Shown here: one piece after another, positions 1 to 6,670 of the stretch
How the letters are laid out: every line of letters starts with the position of its first letter
Numbering within the stretch: position 1 is the stretch's first letter
Origin: an uncultured Oscillospiraceae bacterium
GTDB taxonomy: Bacteria; Bacillota; Clostridia; Oscillospirales; Acutalibacteraceae
Direction: 5' to 3'
DNA: 8,369 bases
Assembly: GCA_902462665.1 (NCBI GenBank)
Contig: CABQCM010000042.1
Location: 1-8,369, forward strand
The notes under the pieces: model-generated
Databases searched by the model: none
Told to the model about the DNA's origin: nothing
Seen by the model: the letters and a program-made list of their open reading frames with translations, nothing else
Translations under genes and position numbers: made by a program

Positions 1-1133
1 CCCGCCGCTGCTTCTTCTTTGACTTAACCTCCAACGCGACGGAAGCTCCCTGCGACGATCCCAATCAGCCGCTGGGAACCGATCAGGATACGATGAAAAA
101 GATTTTGCAGGCGCGCTATGACCGTGCGAAGGGTGAATTCGGTCAGCTCTTCGGCTTCCCGCCCTGGTGGCTGAAATACACCAAAGACGTTACTCCCGCC
201 CGCGGCAATTACGGCGGCGTACAGCTTGAGTGGGACTTCACCGAGTGGTGCTCGGCCTACAGCCTTGCCAAAGAGGCCGACGCGGCTCAGCCCTGCTATA
301 TGCTCAACGCCTCGGTCTATTACAAGTATATCCCGACGGTGGAGAAATACGAGAACAACACGCCGAAAAAGATGGTCTTCGACGAAGATACGTATTACTT
401 CACCCTCTATCTTGGCGACTACGATTCCTCCGCCTGGATGAAACGGTGGGTAACCGAGTATTGGACGAAGGACAACAAGCGCGGGGAAATCCCCATGGCC
501 TGGGCCTTCAATCCCAACCTGTCTGACCGCGCGCCCATGCTCTTTGACTATGTGTACGAAAACAAGACCGACAACGACTATTTCATTACCGGCGACAGCG
601 GCGCGGGCTATGTTGTCCCCTCCATGCTGTATGAGTCGAGCGAAAAGCGGACCAATCCCGACGCCACCCGTGAGTGGCTCAAATATGCCACGCCGTATTA
701 TCAGAAGTTCGACATGGGGGTTACCGGCTTCATTCTCAACACCTCCCATTTTGTCACCGATGAGATTATGTCGGAGTACAATCAGCTTTCTCCGGTCGGT
801 TCCTTCACGATTATGACCGCCGGCACCCGGCCTCTGGTCAATTACAACGGGGTTCCTTACCTCCATCTGCAAAACCAGGTCTGGGCCGCTCCCAGCGAGC
901 GTGAAAAAATGATGGATTTAATGTTTAAGCATATGTTCAATCATATGGCGATGGCAGGCTCTAATTTCTCGGCCTATCGCAATATCTGCGATTCGCCCGA
1001 TAACATTTATGGCCTGGTGACCGATTACATTCAGTACTGCGCCGACCGGGGCTTTACGGTGAAGTACGTCGATCCCTACACCCTGTTTGATCTCATTCAG
1101 CAGTCCGGGCAGGGAGAATTTATCAACGACTAA
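1..1133 (+). CDS. GxGYxYP-family putative glycoside hydrolase, 5'-truncated by the window edge
   Basis: The reading frame is open from base 3 to the TAA at 1131-1133, giving 376 visible residues with no stop. The true start therefore lies left of the window; the internal ATG at 93 has no ribosome site and would discard matching sequence. The signature of the family is the GxGYxxP motif at visible residues 200-206 (GAGYVVP, about bases 600-620), just after an acidic GD pair. Upstream, DPNQPLGT (about residues 19-26) and FPPWWLKYT (about residues 50-58) look like the N-terminal domain-to-core segment of these proteins. Members are predicted carbohydrate-active enzymes, usually secreted; the substrate is not established and the catalytic residues are not known to me. 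A signal peptide cannot be assessed because the N-terminus is missing. mrdA follows 94 bp downstream with no clear terminator between, so co-transcription is possible. The family call rests on motif recognition from memory. Confidence 0.82.
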   Translation, partial: RRCFFFDLTSNATEAPCDDPNQPLGTDQDTMKKILQARYDRAKGEFGQLFGFPPWWLKYTKDVTPARGNYGGVQLEWDFTEWCSAYSLAKEADAAQPCYMLNASVYYKYIPTVEKYENNTPKKMVFDEDTYYFTLYLGDYDSSAWMKRWVTEYWTKDNKRGEIPMAWAFNPNLSDRAPMLFDYVYENKTDNDYFITGDSGAGYVVPSMLYESSEKRTNPDATREWLKYATPYYQKFDMGVTGFILNTSHFVTDEIMSEYNQLSPVGSFTIMTAGTRPLVNYNGVPYLHLQNQVWAAPSEREKMMDLMFKHMFNHMAMAGSNFSAYRNICDSPDNIYGLVTDYIQYCADRGFTVKYVDPYTLFDLIQQSGQGEFIND

Positions 1134-1153
1134 GCTCTCGCGACCAGAATCAG

Positions 1154-1182
1154 CGGAGGCGCCAACGGTCAGCGTGGCCTCC
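1154..1182 (+). other. Imperfect GC-rich hairpin between the hydrolase gene and mrdA
   Basis: GGAGG near 1155-1159 can pair with CCTCC near 1178-1182, and CCA/TGG and CG/CG pairs inside extend the helix with small bulges around a GTCAG-type loop. No T-tract follows, so it does not look like an efficient intrinsic terminator. It may be an RNA-processing or stability element, or chance in GC-rich DNA. The rest of the 94-bp spacer shows no recognisable promoter. Confidence 0.25.
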
Positions 1183-1216
1183 CAAGCTTCCCTTCCGCGG
1201 GATGGAACAACAAATC

Positions 1217-1220
1217 GGAG
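1217..1220 (+). promoter_or_regulatory. Ribosome binding site of mrdA
   Basis: GGAG lies 7 nt upstream of the ATG at 1228 and supports this start for PBP2. Confidence 0.7.
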
Positions 1221-1227
1221 TTAGAAT

Positions 1228-3240
1228 ATGAAAAAAGGCAAGAAAAACATTCGTCTGAATCTGCTCGCTATCCTTCTGGCCATAGTGCTGGGGGGGTATT
1301 CGCTGCAACTGGTTTCCTGGCAGTTGATTCACCGGGATAGCTACCGTTCGGTCGCCAGCGCCACGGCCACTTATACCGCTTCCATCAGCGCCGCGCGCGG
1401 AGAAATTCTCGACCGGTACGGACGTCCGCTTGCTGTCAACACCGAGAGCTTTAACATCACCTTCGACCGGGCCTATCTTCCCGGCAACCAGCTCAACAAC
1501 ACCATTCTGACTCTGACCAATCTGCTTTCCTCCACCGGCGAGGGATGGAACGATTCCATTCCCCTAGCCAAGGACGCTCCCTACGAATTCACCGAGGAAG
1601 CCAAAGTATCTCTGGCGTCTCTGCGCTCTCTTCTGGGTTTGGCCCATTACGCTACGGCGGAAAACTGCTTTCAGGCCATGATCAACCGTTACCTGCTGGA
1701 GGATTATTCCCCGAGCCAGCAGCGCACGATTATGGGGGTACGCGCCATGATGGAGCTGGCGGGATACTCCGATTCCAAACCCTACACCTTTGCGGAAAAC
1801 ATCTCCATGGAAACCATCACAAAGATTGAAGAATCCTCCTTTGCCCTGCCCGGCGTGGTAACCGAGGTGGTACCCATACGCCAATACGTCGCGGGCACCA
1901 TTGCTCCCCACATCATCGGAACCGTTGGCCCCATCTATGCCGAGGAATGGGAACAGCTCAAGCAAAACGGCTATTCTTACGACGACAAGGTCGGCAAAAG
2001 CGGCATCGAAAAGGTCGCCGAACAAACCCTGCGCGGGCAGGACGGCGAAAAGGTCATTACCCGCAGCTCGGATGGACAGGTCGTCTCCACCCAAATCACC
2101 AAGCAGCCTCAAAACGGAAACACCGTTTTTTTAACGATAGACAAATACTTGCAGCAAAAAGCACAGGAAGCATTGGAAAAACGCATTCGTGAACTACAGG
2201 GAACCGAAGACGCTGCTTATGCCAACGCCGGGGCGGTCGTTGTTCTCAACGTCAACACCGGCGACGTGCTGGCAGCGGTCACCTATCCCTCCTACACGAT
2301 GGCAACCTATCAAAACGATTATTCTTCCCTGCTTTCCGCCTCCGCAAAACCGTTGTTTAACCGTGCTCTCAGCGGCACCTACGCCCCCGGTTCCACTTTT
2401 AAACCGGCAACCGCTCTCATTGGGCTGAGCACCGGCGTCATTACTCCGTCGGACACTATCAACTGCGTGCACCGCTACACCTATTACGACGACTACCAGC
2501 CCACCTGTCTCGGACGGCATGGGCACATCAATGTCATCACGGCCATCTCCAAATCCTGCAACTATTTCTTTTACGATTTGGGCCGCCGAGTGGGCATCAA
2601 CACAATGAACGAATACTGCCGGAAATTCGGCTTAGGGGTATCCACCGGCATTGAGATTTCCGAAGCGGCCGGCATCCTCGCTGGGAAGGAATACCGTAAA
2701 TCCATTGGAAGCTATTGGGTGGACGGCGATACCCTGCAAGCCGCGATTGGACAATCGGACAACCTGTTTACTCCCTTGCAGATGGCCGTGTACACCAGCA
2801 CTATCGCCAACAACGGCACCCGCTACAAGGCCAGCATCATCCGCAAAGTCATGAATTACGCCATGAGCGAAACCATTTCGGAAACCGAGCCAACCGTGCT
2901 TGACCAGAGCGGCATTCCACAGTCGGCCTACGACGTGGTCAAGCAGGGCATGCTCAAGGTAACCACCGAGGGTACGGCAGCGGCTTTGAACAACTATCCC
3001 ATTGATATCGGCGGCAAAACCGGCACTGCTACCGTGTATGAAAAATCCGTTGAATACAACAACGCCGTTTTTATCGCTTTTGCTCCTTACGACGAGCCAG
3101 AGATCGCCGTGGCCATTGTGGGTGAAAAATGCGGTCACGGCAACGCGATGGCCCCGGTTGCTCAAGCGGTTTTTGACGCTTATTTCTTCTATCAGGGTCA
3201 AGCGTACCACGACCAGCCGGTCAACACTCTGTTGCCTTAA
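1228..3240 (+). CDS. mrdA: Penicillin-binding protein 2, class B transpeptidase of the elongation machinery
   Basis: A 670-residue, full-length class B PBP. It cross-links peptidoglycan peptides during side-wall elongation, normally with the glycosyltransferase RodA. A short basic N-terminus (MKKGKKNIR) precedes one membrane anchor at about residues 10-34; the rest is extracellular. ARGEILDRYGRPLAVN (about 56-71) is the conserved start of the pedestal/dimerisation domain, and VGKSGIEK (about 255-262) is typical of the linker region. The transpeptidase domain has all three motifs: SxxK at S389-K392 (PGSTFKP), SxN at S443-C444-N445, and KTGT at 597-600. C413, C427, H431 and C444 are arranged like the conserved Cys/Cys/His/Cys set in clostridial PBP2 proteins and may bind zinc near the active site (inference). 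It is PBP2 rather than a division PBP because there is no PASTA domain and it sits beside minD and mgsA. The ATG at 1228 has GGAG 7 nt upstream. Confidence 0.92.
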   Translation: MKKGKKNIRLNLLAILLAIVLGGYSLQLVSWQLIHRDSYRSVASATATYTASISAARGEILDRYGRPLAVNTESFNITFDRAYLPGNQLNNTILTLTNLLSSTGEGWNDSIPLAKDAPYEFTEEAKVSLASLRSLLGLAHYATAENCFQAMINRYLLEDYSPSQQRTIMGVRAMMELAGYSDSKPYTFAENISMETITKIEESSFALPGVVTEVVPIRQYVAGTIAPHIIGTVGPIYAEEWEQLKQNGYSYDDKVGKSGIEKVAEQTLRGQDGEKVITRSSDGQVVSTQITKQPQNGNTVFLTIDKYLQQKAQEALEKRIRELQGTEDAAYANAGAVVVLNVNTGDVLAAVTYPSYTMATYQNDYSSLLSASAKPLFNRALSGTYAPGSTFKPATALIGLSTGVITPSDTINCVHRYTYYDDYQPTCLGRHGHINVITAISKSCNYFFYDLGRRVGINTMNEYCRKFGLGVSTGIEISEAAGILAGKEYRKSIGSYWVDGDTLQAAIGQSDNLFTPLQMAVYTSTIANNGTRYKASIIRKVMNYAMSETISETEPTVLDQSGIPQSAYDVVKQGMLKVTTEGTAAALNNYPIDIGGKTGTATVYEKSVEYNNAVFIAFAPYDEPEIAVAIVGEKCGHGNAMAPVAQAVFDAYFFYQGQAYHDQPVNTLLP

Positions 3241-3261
3241 ATCTCCTTTTTCACAACTTCA

Positions 3262-3273
3262 CAAATTAATTTG
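3262..3273. repeat. 12-bp perfect palindrome upstream of the minD promoter
   Basis: CAAATTAATTTG is a perfect palindrome lying 31 bp upstream of the -35 element of the minD promoter. It has no GC stem or T-tract, so it is not a terminator of mrdA. It could be an operator half-site pair or simply AT-rich spacer. Confidence 0.3.
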
Positions 3274-3304
3274 AAAATCATGTGCCGTTTGGATGAAAAC
3301 TCCT

Positions 3305-3333
3305 TTGACAAACGTCTCTTTTCGTGCTAAAAT
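3305..3333 (+). promoter_or_regulatory. Sigma-A promoter for the minD-mgsA transcript
   Basis: A perfect -35 TTGACA (3305-3310) is followed, after exactly 17 bp, by TAAAAT (3328-3333), one mismatch from the consensus -10. Transcription would begin near 3340, leaving about 47 nt of leader before the minD start at 3387. The promoter shows minD and mgsA can be expressed independently of mrdA. Confidence 0.8.
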
Positions 3334-3369
3334 ATGGTGATGGGATTCGTTTATTTCTCCCTGGACGGA

Positions 3370-3374
3370 AAGGA
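3370..3374 (+). promoter_or_regulatory. Ribosome binding site of the MinD-like gene
   Basis: AAGGA lies 12 nt upstream of the ATG at 3387, a slightly long spacing. The upstream in-frame ATG at 3324 overlaps the promoter -10 and lies before the expected transcription start, so this site and the 3387 start are preferred. Confidence 0.5.
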
Positions 3375-3386
3375 TGTCATGCTTGT

Positions 3387-4118
3387 ATGGGCCGGGTAAT
3401 CGCGTTAGCTTCGGGAAAGGGCGGCGTGGGAAAGACCATGCTCACTGCATGTTTGGCAGAGTCACTGGTCAGGGAGGGAAAACAGGTTCTGCTGATTGAT
3501 GCAAGCATCACCAATCGAGGGCTGGATTTGCTCTATCGTGCGGACGACCAAATTTTATTTGATTTGGGCGATGCGCTGAGCGGGCGTTGCCGTCCCTCTC
3601 AGACGGTGCAGAAGCTGAACGATTCTCTATCGCTCATTCCTGCTCCCCTGCGGGAAGAAACCTTCGCGTGGGAAGATTTATATCAATTTTTTCATCTCTG
3701 CGCTCAAGACTATGATGTCGTTCTGGTCGATTGTCCCTCCGGCGCAGGCCGGCAACTGGTTTCGCTGGCTCGCAGCGCGGACACGGTTTATCTAGTCGTT
3801 ACTCCCGAGCTTCTCAGCGCCAGGGCTGCTTCGACACTGGCCGCCGCTTTGGCGCCTTATTCCGAGCTAGAGCAGGGCATGATTATCAATCGGCTTTATC
3901 CTGCCGCCCAGCAGGGGGATTATTCGGTCGACCAGCTCATTGATATGGTCAAGCTCCCCTGTCTTGGCGTTGTACCGCAAGATGCCCGTTTTCTCACGTT
4001 CTCGCAGTCTGGCAGAATTCCTTCGTCCGGCGCGGCTGTGAATGCCTGCGCACGCATTGCCGCCCGTCTTGGGGGGCAGCAAATTCCTTTGCCCAAAGGT
4101 CGAAAGCTGTTTGCTTGA
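3387..4118 (+). CDS. minD: MinD-like ParA/MRP-family ATPase (septum-site or positioning ATPase)
   Basis: A 243-residue deviant-Walker ATPase. The start at 3387 gives MGRVIALASGKGGVGKT, the usual MinD beginning, whereas an ATG 21 codons upstream lies in the promoter. The Walker A' motif is KGGVGKT (11-17), with signature lysine K11 and catalytic K16; Walker B is VVLVDCPSG (111-119), close to the usual DSPAG. MinD normally dimerises on the membrane with ATP, recruits the division inhibitor MinC and is cycled by MinE or placed by DivIVA/MinJ. Position between mrdA and mgsA supports a MinD origin. Oddities: switch I reads DASITNRGLD (38-47), so the catalytic Asp40 of E. coli MinD is Ser here, and the C-terminus ends at KGRKLFA with little of the usual amphipathic membrane helix. 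No minC or minE lies beside it. It may be a divergent MinD or another positioning ATPase. mgsA follows after 33 bp, in one operon. Confidence 0.78.
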   Translation: MGRVIALASGKGGVGKTMLTACLAESLVREGKQVLLIDASITNRGLDLLYRADDQILFDLGDALSGRCRPSQTVQKLNDSLSLIPAPLREETFAWEDLYQFFHLCAQDYDVVLVDCPSGAGRQLVSLARSADTVYLVVTPELLSARAASTLAAALAPYSELEQGMIINRLYPAAQQGDYSVDQLIDMVKLPCLGVVPQDARFLTFSQSGRIPSSGAAVNACARIAARLGGQQIPLPKGRKLFA

Positions 4119-4136
4119 GAATCATAAACATTCTAT

Positions 4137-4143
4137 AGGAGGT
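4137..4143 (+). promoter_or_regulatory. Strong ribosome binding site of mgsA
   Basis: AGGAGGT, a full Shine-Dalgarno match, lies 8 nt upstream of the ATG at 4152. It suggests mgsA is translated more strongly than the MinD-like gene before it. Confidence 0.85.
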
Positions 4144-4151
4144 ATTGCTGT

Positions 4152-4559
4152 ATGAATATAGCTTTATTAGCCCATGACGTCAAAAAAGAACTGATGGTAC
4201 AATTTTGCATTGCTTATTGCGGCGTGCTCAGCCGTCATACGCTGTGTGCCACCGGGGCGACTGGAAAGCTGGTTTCCGAGGCTACCGGGCTTGAAATACA
4301 GCGTTATCTCAGCGGTTCTCAGGGCGGCGACCAGCAAATTGCAGCCCGCATCGGATGCGACGAGATCGACCTGCTGCTCATTTTTCACGATCCGTTGAAC
4401 GCCAAGCCCTATGAGACGAATTATAGTGATCTTTTGCGCCTTTGCGACGTTCATAACATTCCAGTCGCAACCAACATCGCTACGGCGGAGGTGCTCATTC
4501 ATGGACTGGAGCGCGGTGATCTCGATTGGCGTAATATCGTGAATCCTCACAACCGTTAA
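4152..4559 (+). CDS. mgsA: Methylglyoxal synthase
   Basis: A 135-residue protein of normal length for the family. The enzyme converts dihydroxyacetone phosphate to methylglyoxal and phosphate in the cytoplasm, a glycolytic bypass that relieves sugar-phosphate build-up when phosphate is scarce. Visible hallmarks are ALLAHDVKK (4-12, with H8 and phosphate-binding K12), CATGATGKL (32-40), GGDQQIAARI (58-67) with D60 equal to catalytic Asp71 of E. coli, HDPLNAKP (79-86) with D80 equal to Asp91, and NIPVATNIATAE (102-113). The conserved active-site His (E. coli His98) is Tyr87 here, and the position of Asp101 is Asn90; the latter is, from memory, usual in clostridial members. So the fold is clear but full activity is less certain. 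It is the last gene of the plus-strand operon and is followed by an intrinsic terminator. Its closest look-alikes are clostridial enzymes ending in a DLDWR-x-IVNP segment, which this one has. Confidence 0.93.
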   Translation: MNIALLAHDVKKELMVQFCIAYCGVLSRHTLCATGATGKLVSEATGLEIQRYLSGSQGGDQQIAARIGCDEIDLLLIFHDPLNAKPYETNYSDLLRLCDVHNIPVATNIATAEVLIHGLERGDLDWRNIVNPHNR

Positions 4560-4628
4560 TATCATCGCTTGGCGAGGGTAACGCGTCTACCGGCAACCAA
4601 TGTTATATTTCGATTAAAAAATACAAGC

Positions 4629-4667
4629 AATCCCCCGCGCTGAAAGGTTCAGTGCGGGGGATTTTTC
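4629..4667 (+). terminator. Intrinsic terminator of the minD-mgsA operon
   Basis: A near-perfect stem of about 15 bp runs from AATCCCCCGCGCTGAA, through an AGG loop, to TTCAGTGCGGGGGATT, with one G-T wobble, and is followed by a run of Ts. It lies 70 bp after the mgsA stop. The reverse strand can fold as well but has a poorer T-tract, so it mainly serves rightward transcription. Confidence 0.92.
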
Positions 4668-4671
4668 TGAT

Positions 4672-4704
4672 TCAAAAAAGGCGATTTATCCAATGATAAA
4701 TTGC
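4672..4704 (-). terminator. Intrinsic terminator of the VTC-DUF4956-lipoprotein operon
   Basis: On the minus strand an AT-rich hairpin (arms 4681-4690 and 4695-4704, four-base loop, one internal A-C mismatch) is followed by six Ts. It lies 24 bp past the stop of the carbohydrate-binding gene, facing the mgsA terminator, so the two converging operons are insulated. It is weaker than its neighbour because the stem is mostly A-T. Confidence 0.7.
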
Positions 4705-4728
4705 TATATCATGCCGGTTGTGATGGAC

Positions 4729-6654
4729 TTATCGTTCCATCCGCCCGCCCGGGCCGCCCATTCCCCCGGGCTTTCCGCCCCCCATTGCTCCCATACCGCC
4801 CTGGGTTTGACCGGCATTGGTTACCGTTTGAGAGAGAAGAATGGTTTGCTGCGATGACACACTCTCCACCGCTGCCGTGCCGTACCAGCCGTCCTGGCTT
4901 TGTCCACTGCTGACGCCGCCGAGCTGAAGGATCACATTTTCTCCGTGTTTCATGGAAGGCATACTGATGCAGATCCACTGAAATTGTTTTTGTGGGGCAA
5001 AGGAAGCCAAAATATTGCCATCCTCATCCGCCAAACTGACCAATGTGCCCGCGCTTTGGGCCGCCGTCCAGCCATAGGTCAGCGCGCACTGCTTGGAGGT
5101 ATTCGAAGGAGAGGCTGCCATTTCCATACTGCCGGCAGCAATGAGAATCCCGCCGTCCACATTCATGGTGCTTTCATAATCAAGCGCTCCATTCCCGCCG
5201 GAGGTGGGGCCATAGACCAGCACCAAGCCATCCGACATGGTGACGCTGCCGTTGGAATCCAGACCGTCTCCCTGCGCATCCACAACGACCAACCCGCCCG
5301 AAATGTTAATCCAGATATCATCATTTTCCGAATCCGTTTGTCCCATCGGGCCGCGCCCCATTGGTTCCGTAGATTGGCCGTTGGTCGCATTGATACCGTC
5401 GTCGCTGGCGCAAATGCGCGTTTCACCTCCGGTAAGGGCAACTTGTGCTGCCTCCAAGCCCTCGTAGCTTTGGGTAATCTCGATGATTCCTCCAGATACT
5501 GTCAGACTTCCATCCGCGTGGATGCCATCGTCCCCGGAGGCAAGAGTCAGTTTTCCGCTTTGCACCAGCAGATGCCCGTTGGTATGCACAGCGTCGTCCA
5601 AAGCAGAGACACGCGCCTCTCCTCCCGCAATAGTTAGCTGTCCTGCTGCCTTGATTCCTTTTTGGCTAACGTCCGACGCAGACTGACTTTGCTGCCCAAA
5701 TCCGGGCGTTTGTCCAGGAAAGCCATTATTTTCGGCATGGGGAAGTTCGGCTGCGCCTCCGCCCGTCGTGATATCCAGGCTGCCGCCCAATAAATACAAT
5801 CGCCCAGCCGATTGTAGCCCGTCTCCATTACTGACAATATTCAACGAACCGCTGTGCACTACGAGAACGCCCTTGTCCGCATCCTCATTGGTGGTTTTCA
5901 ACCCATTGCTTTGACATTCCACGGTAATCGAAGCGCCGTCCAGCACCAGTAAATCCCGCCCAGTAATCCCGTCGTCCGCGGCGGAAAGCCGCAGTGTTCC
6001 GCCCAGTAAAAGCAAGTCGTCCTTGCATTTCATCGCATCGCGATACCGGGCGTTGACAATGAGTTCGCCGCTGCCAAGAATGGTTAAATCATCCTTGGAA
6101 TACAACGCTGCGTCCGGTTCGTCTGCGCCGTCATCCAAAGAATACGTTTCACCGTCGGTCAAGCTGTTCTGACTGCCGGACGGGAGCAATACCACGGTTT
6201 TGTCGCACTGGTCGATTCGGATGGCAGGTCCGTCCTCGCTTTGTATTTGCACACCGTTCAAAATGAGACGCACGACTGCCTTTTGGGGCGCGTCTACCAC
6301 GATATTCCCCTGCCAATCGCCCTCAATTAGATAATCGCCGCCTGCTGAAATTGTTAGGGTAGAGCCTGCAATCGAAGCCCCCTGCCCCGATACTGTTCCG
6401 CTCGTTCCCGATAAGACGGTCACAACCGACTGGTCGCGGCGATAGTCCTCGTTTCGGTCGACTTCGTCATAAGTGATCAAGCTGTCTAGGGTAGGAACCG
6501 TGCCCTCCGCTGCCGCAGTGACGGAAGCGGTCGTTTTTTCAGATACAACGGATGAGAGGGAATTTCCGTTACTCTCTTGGGTTTGACAGCCCGTCGCTGC
6601 CAGCAGCAGAGCGAGGCTCACCCCCGCCGTACCAATCCAAGAATTCTTTCGCAT
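4729..6654 (-). CDS. Cthe_2159-like carbohydrate-binding lipoprotein with beta-helix repeats
   Basis: A 641-residue exported protein. The start at 6654 is chosen because GAGGAGG lies about 9 nt before it and the protein then opens with a lipoprotein signal: MRKNSW, a hydrophobic stretch, and a lipobox ending in Cys23 (AATGC). A Ser/Thr-rich linker (about 25-55) precedes a repetitive core of rungs built on DDGI/GDGL-type acidic turns near 227, 277, 353, 375, 417 and 462, each followed by a strand such as SLTVSGG. This matches the carbohydrate-binding Cthe_2159 family (PF14262), whose founding member is a calcium-coordinating beta-helix that binds pectin-like polymers. Low-complexity insertions occur at about 302-331 and 427-446, and the tail (619-641) is Gly/Met-rich. 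It is the last gene of the operon, 14 bp after the DUF4956 stop, implying a role outside the membrane tied to that system. The ligand is not deducible here; no catalytic residues are recognised. Confidence 0.85.
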   Translation of the reverse strand: MRKNSWIGTAGVSLALLLAATGCQTQESNGNSLSSVVSEKTTASVTAAAEGTVPTLDSLITYDEVDRNEDYRRDQSVVTVLSGTSGTVSGQGASIAGSTLTISAGGDYLIEGDWQGNIVVDAPQKAVVRLILNGVQIQSEDGPAIRIDQCDKTVVLLPSGSQNSLTDGETYSLDDGADEPDAALYSKDDLTILGSGELIVNARYRDAMKCKDDLLLLGGTLRLSAADDGITGRDLLVLDGASITVECQSNGLKTTNEDADKGVLVVHSGSLNIVSNGDGLQSAGRLYLLGGSLDITTGGGAAELPHAENNGFPGQTPGFGQQSQSASDVSQKGIKAAGQLTIAGGEARVSALDDAVHTNGHLLVQSGKLTLASGDDGIHADGSLTVSGGIIEITQSYEGLEAAQVALTGGETRICASDDGINATNGQSTEPMGRGPMGQTDSENDDIWINISGGLVVVDAQGDGLDSNGSVTMSDGLVLVYGPTSGGNGALDYESTMNVDGGILIAAGSMEMAASPSNTSKQCALTYGWTAAQSAGTLVSLADEDGNILASFAPQKQFQWICISMPSMKHGENVILQLGGVSSGQSQDGWYGTAAVESVSSQQTILLSQTVTNAGQTQGGMGAMGGGKPGGMGGPGGRMER

Positions 6655-6661
6655 GGCGCTC

Positions 6662-6670
6662 TCCCTCCTC
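6662..6670 (-). promoter_or_regulatory. Ribosome binding site deciding the lipoprotein start
   Basis: On the minus strand GAGGAGGGAG lies just upstream of the ATG at 6654 and overlaps the TGA stop (6671-6669) of the DUF4956 gene. This favours 6654 over the in-frame ATG at 6732, which lies inside the upstream gene and would mask the signal peptide. Confidence 0.8.

Noticed and set aside
24..872. Long minus-strand open frame (282 codons) opposite the GxGYxYP gene
   Set aside because: It is antisense to a gene with clear family motifs, has no ribosome site, and its protein matches nothing recognisable.
2632..3210. Minus-strand open frame (192 codons) inside mrdA
   Set aside because: Antisense shadow of the transpeptidase domain, where all PBP motifs lie on the plus strand.
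3324..3386. Longer N-terminus for the MinD-like protein from the ATG at 3324
   Set aside because: The ATG lies within the promoter, upstream of the expected transcript start, and the extra 21 residues do not resemble MinD.
3379..3399. Six-codon open frame (MLVWAG) overlapping the minD start
   Set aside because: It is only 4 nt after the AAGGA site and too short to support; it could be a translational leader but nothing else indicates that.
4900..5637. Plus-strand open frame (245 codons) inside the lipoprotein gene
   Set aside because: Composition is that of a mirror of repetitive coding DNA; no motif or ribosome site, and the minus strand encodes clear repeats.
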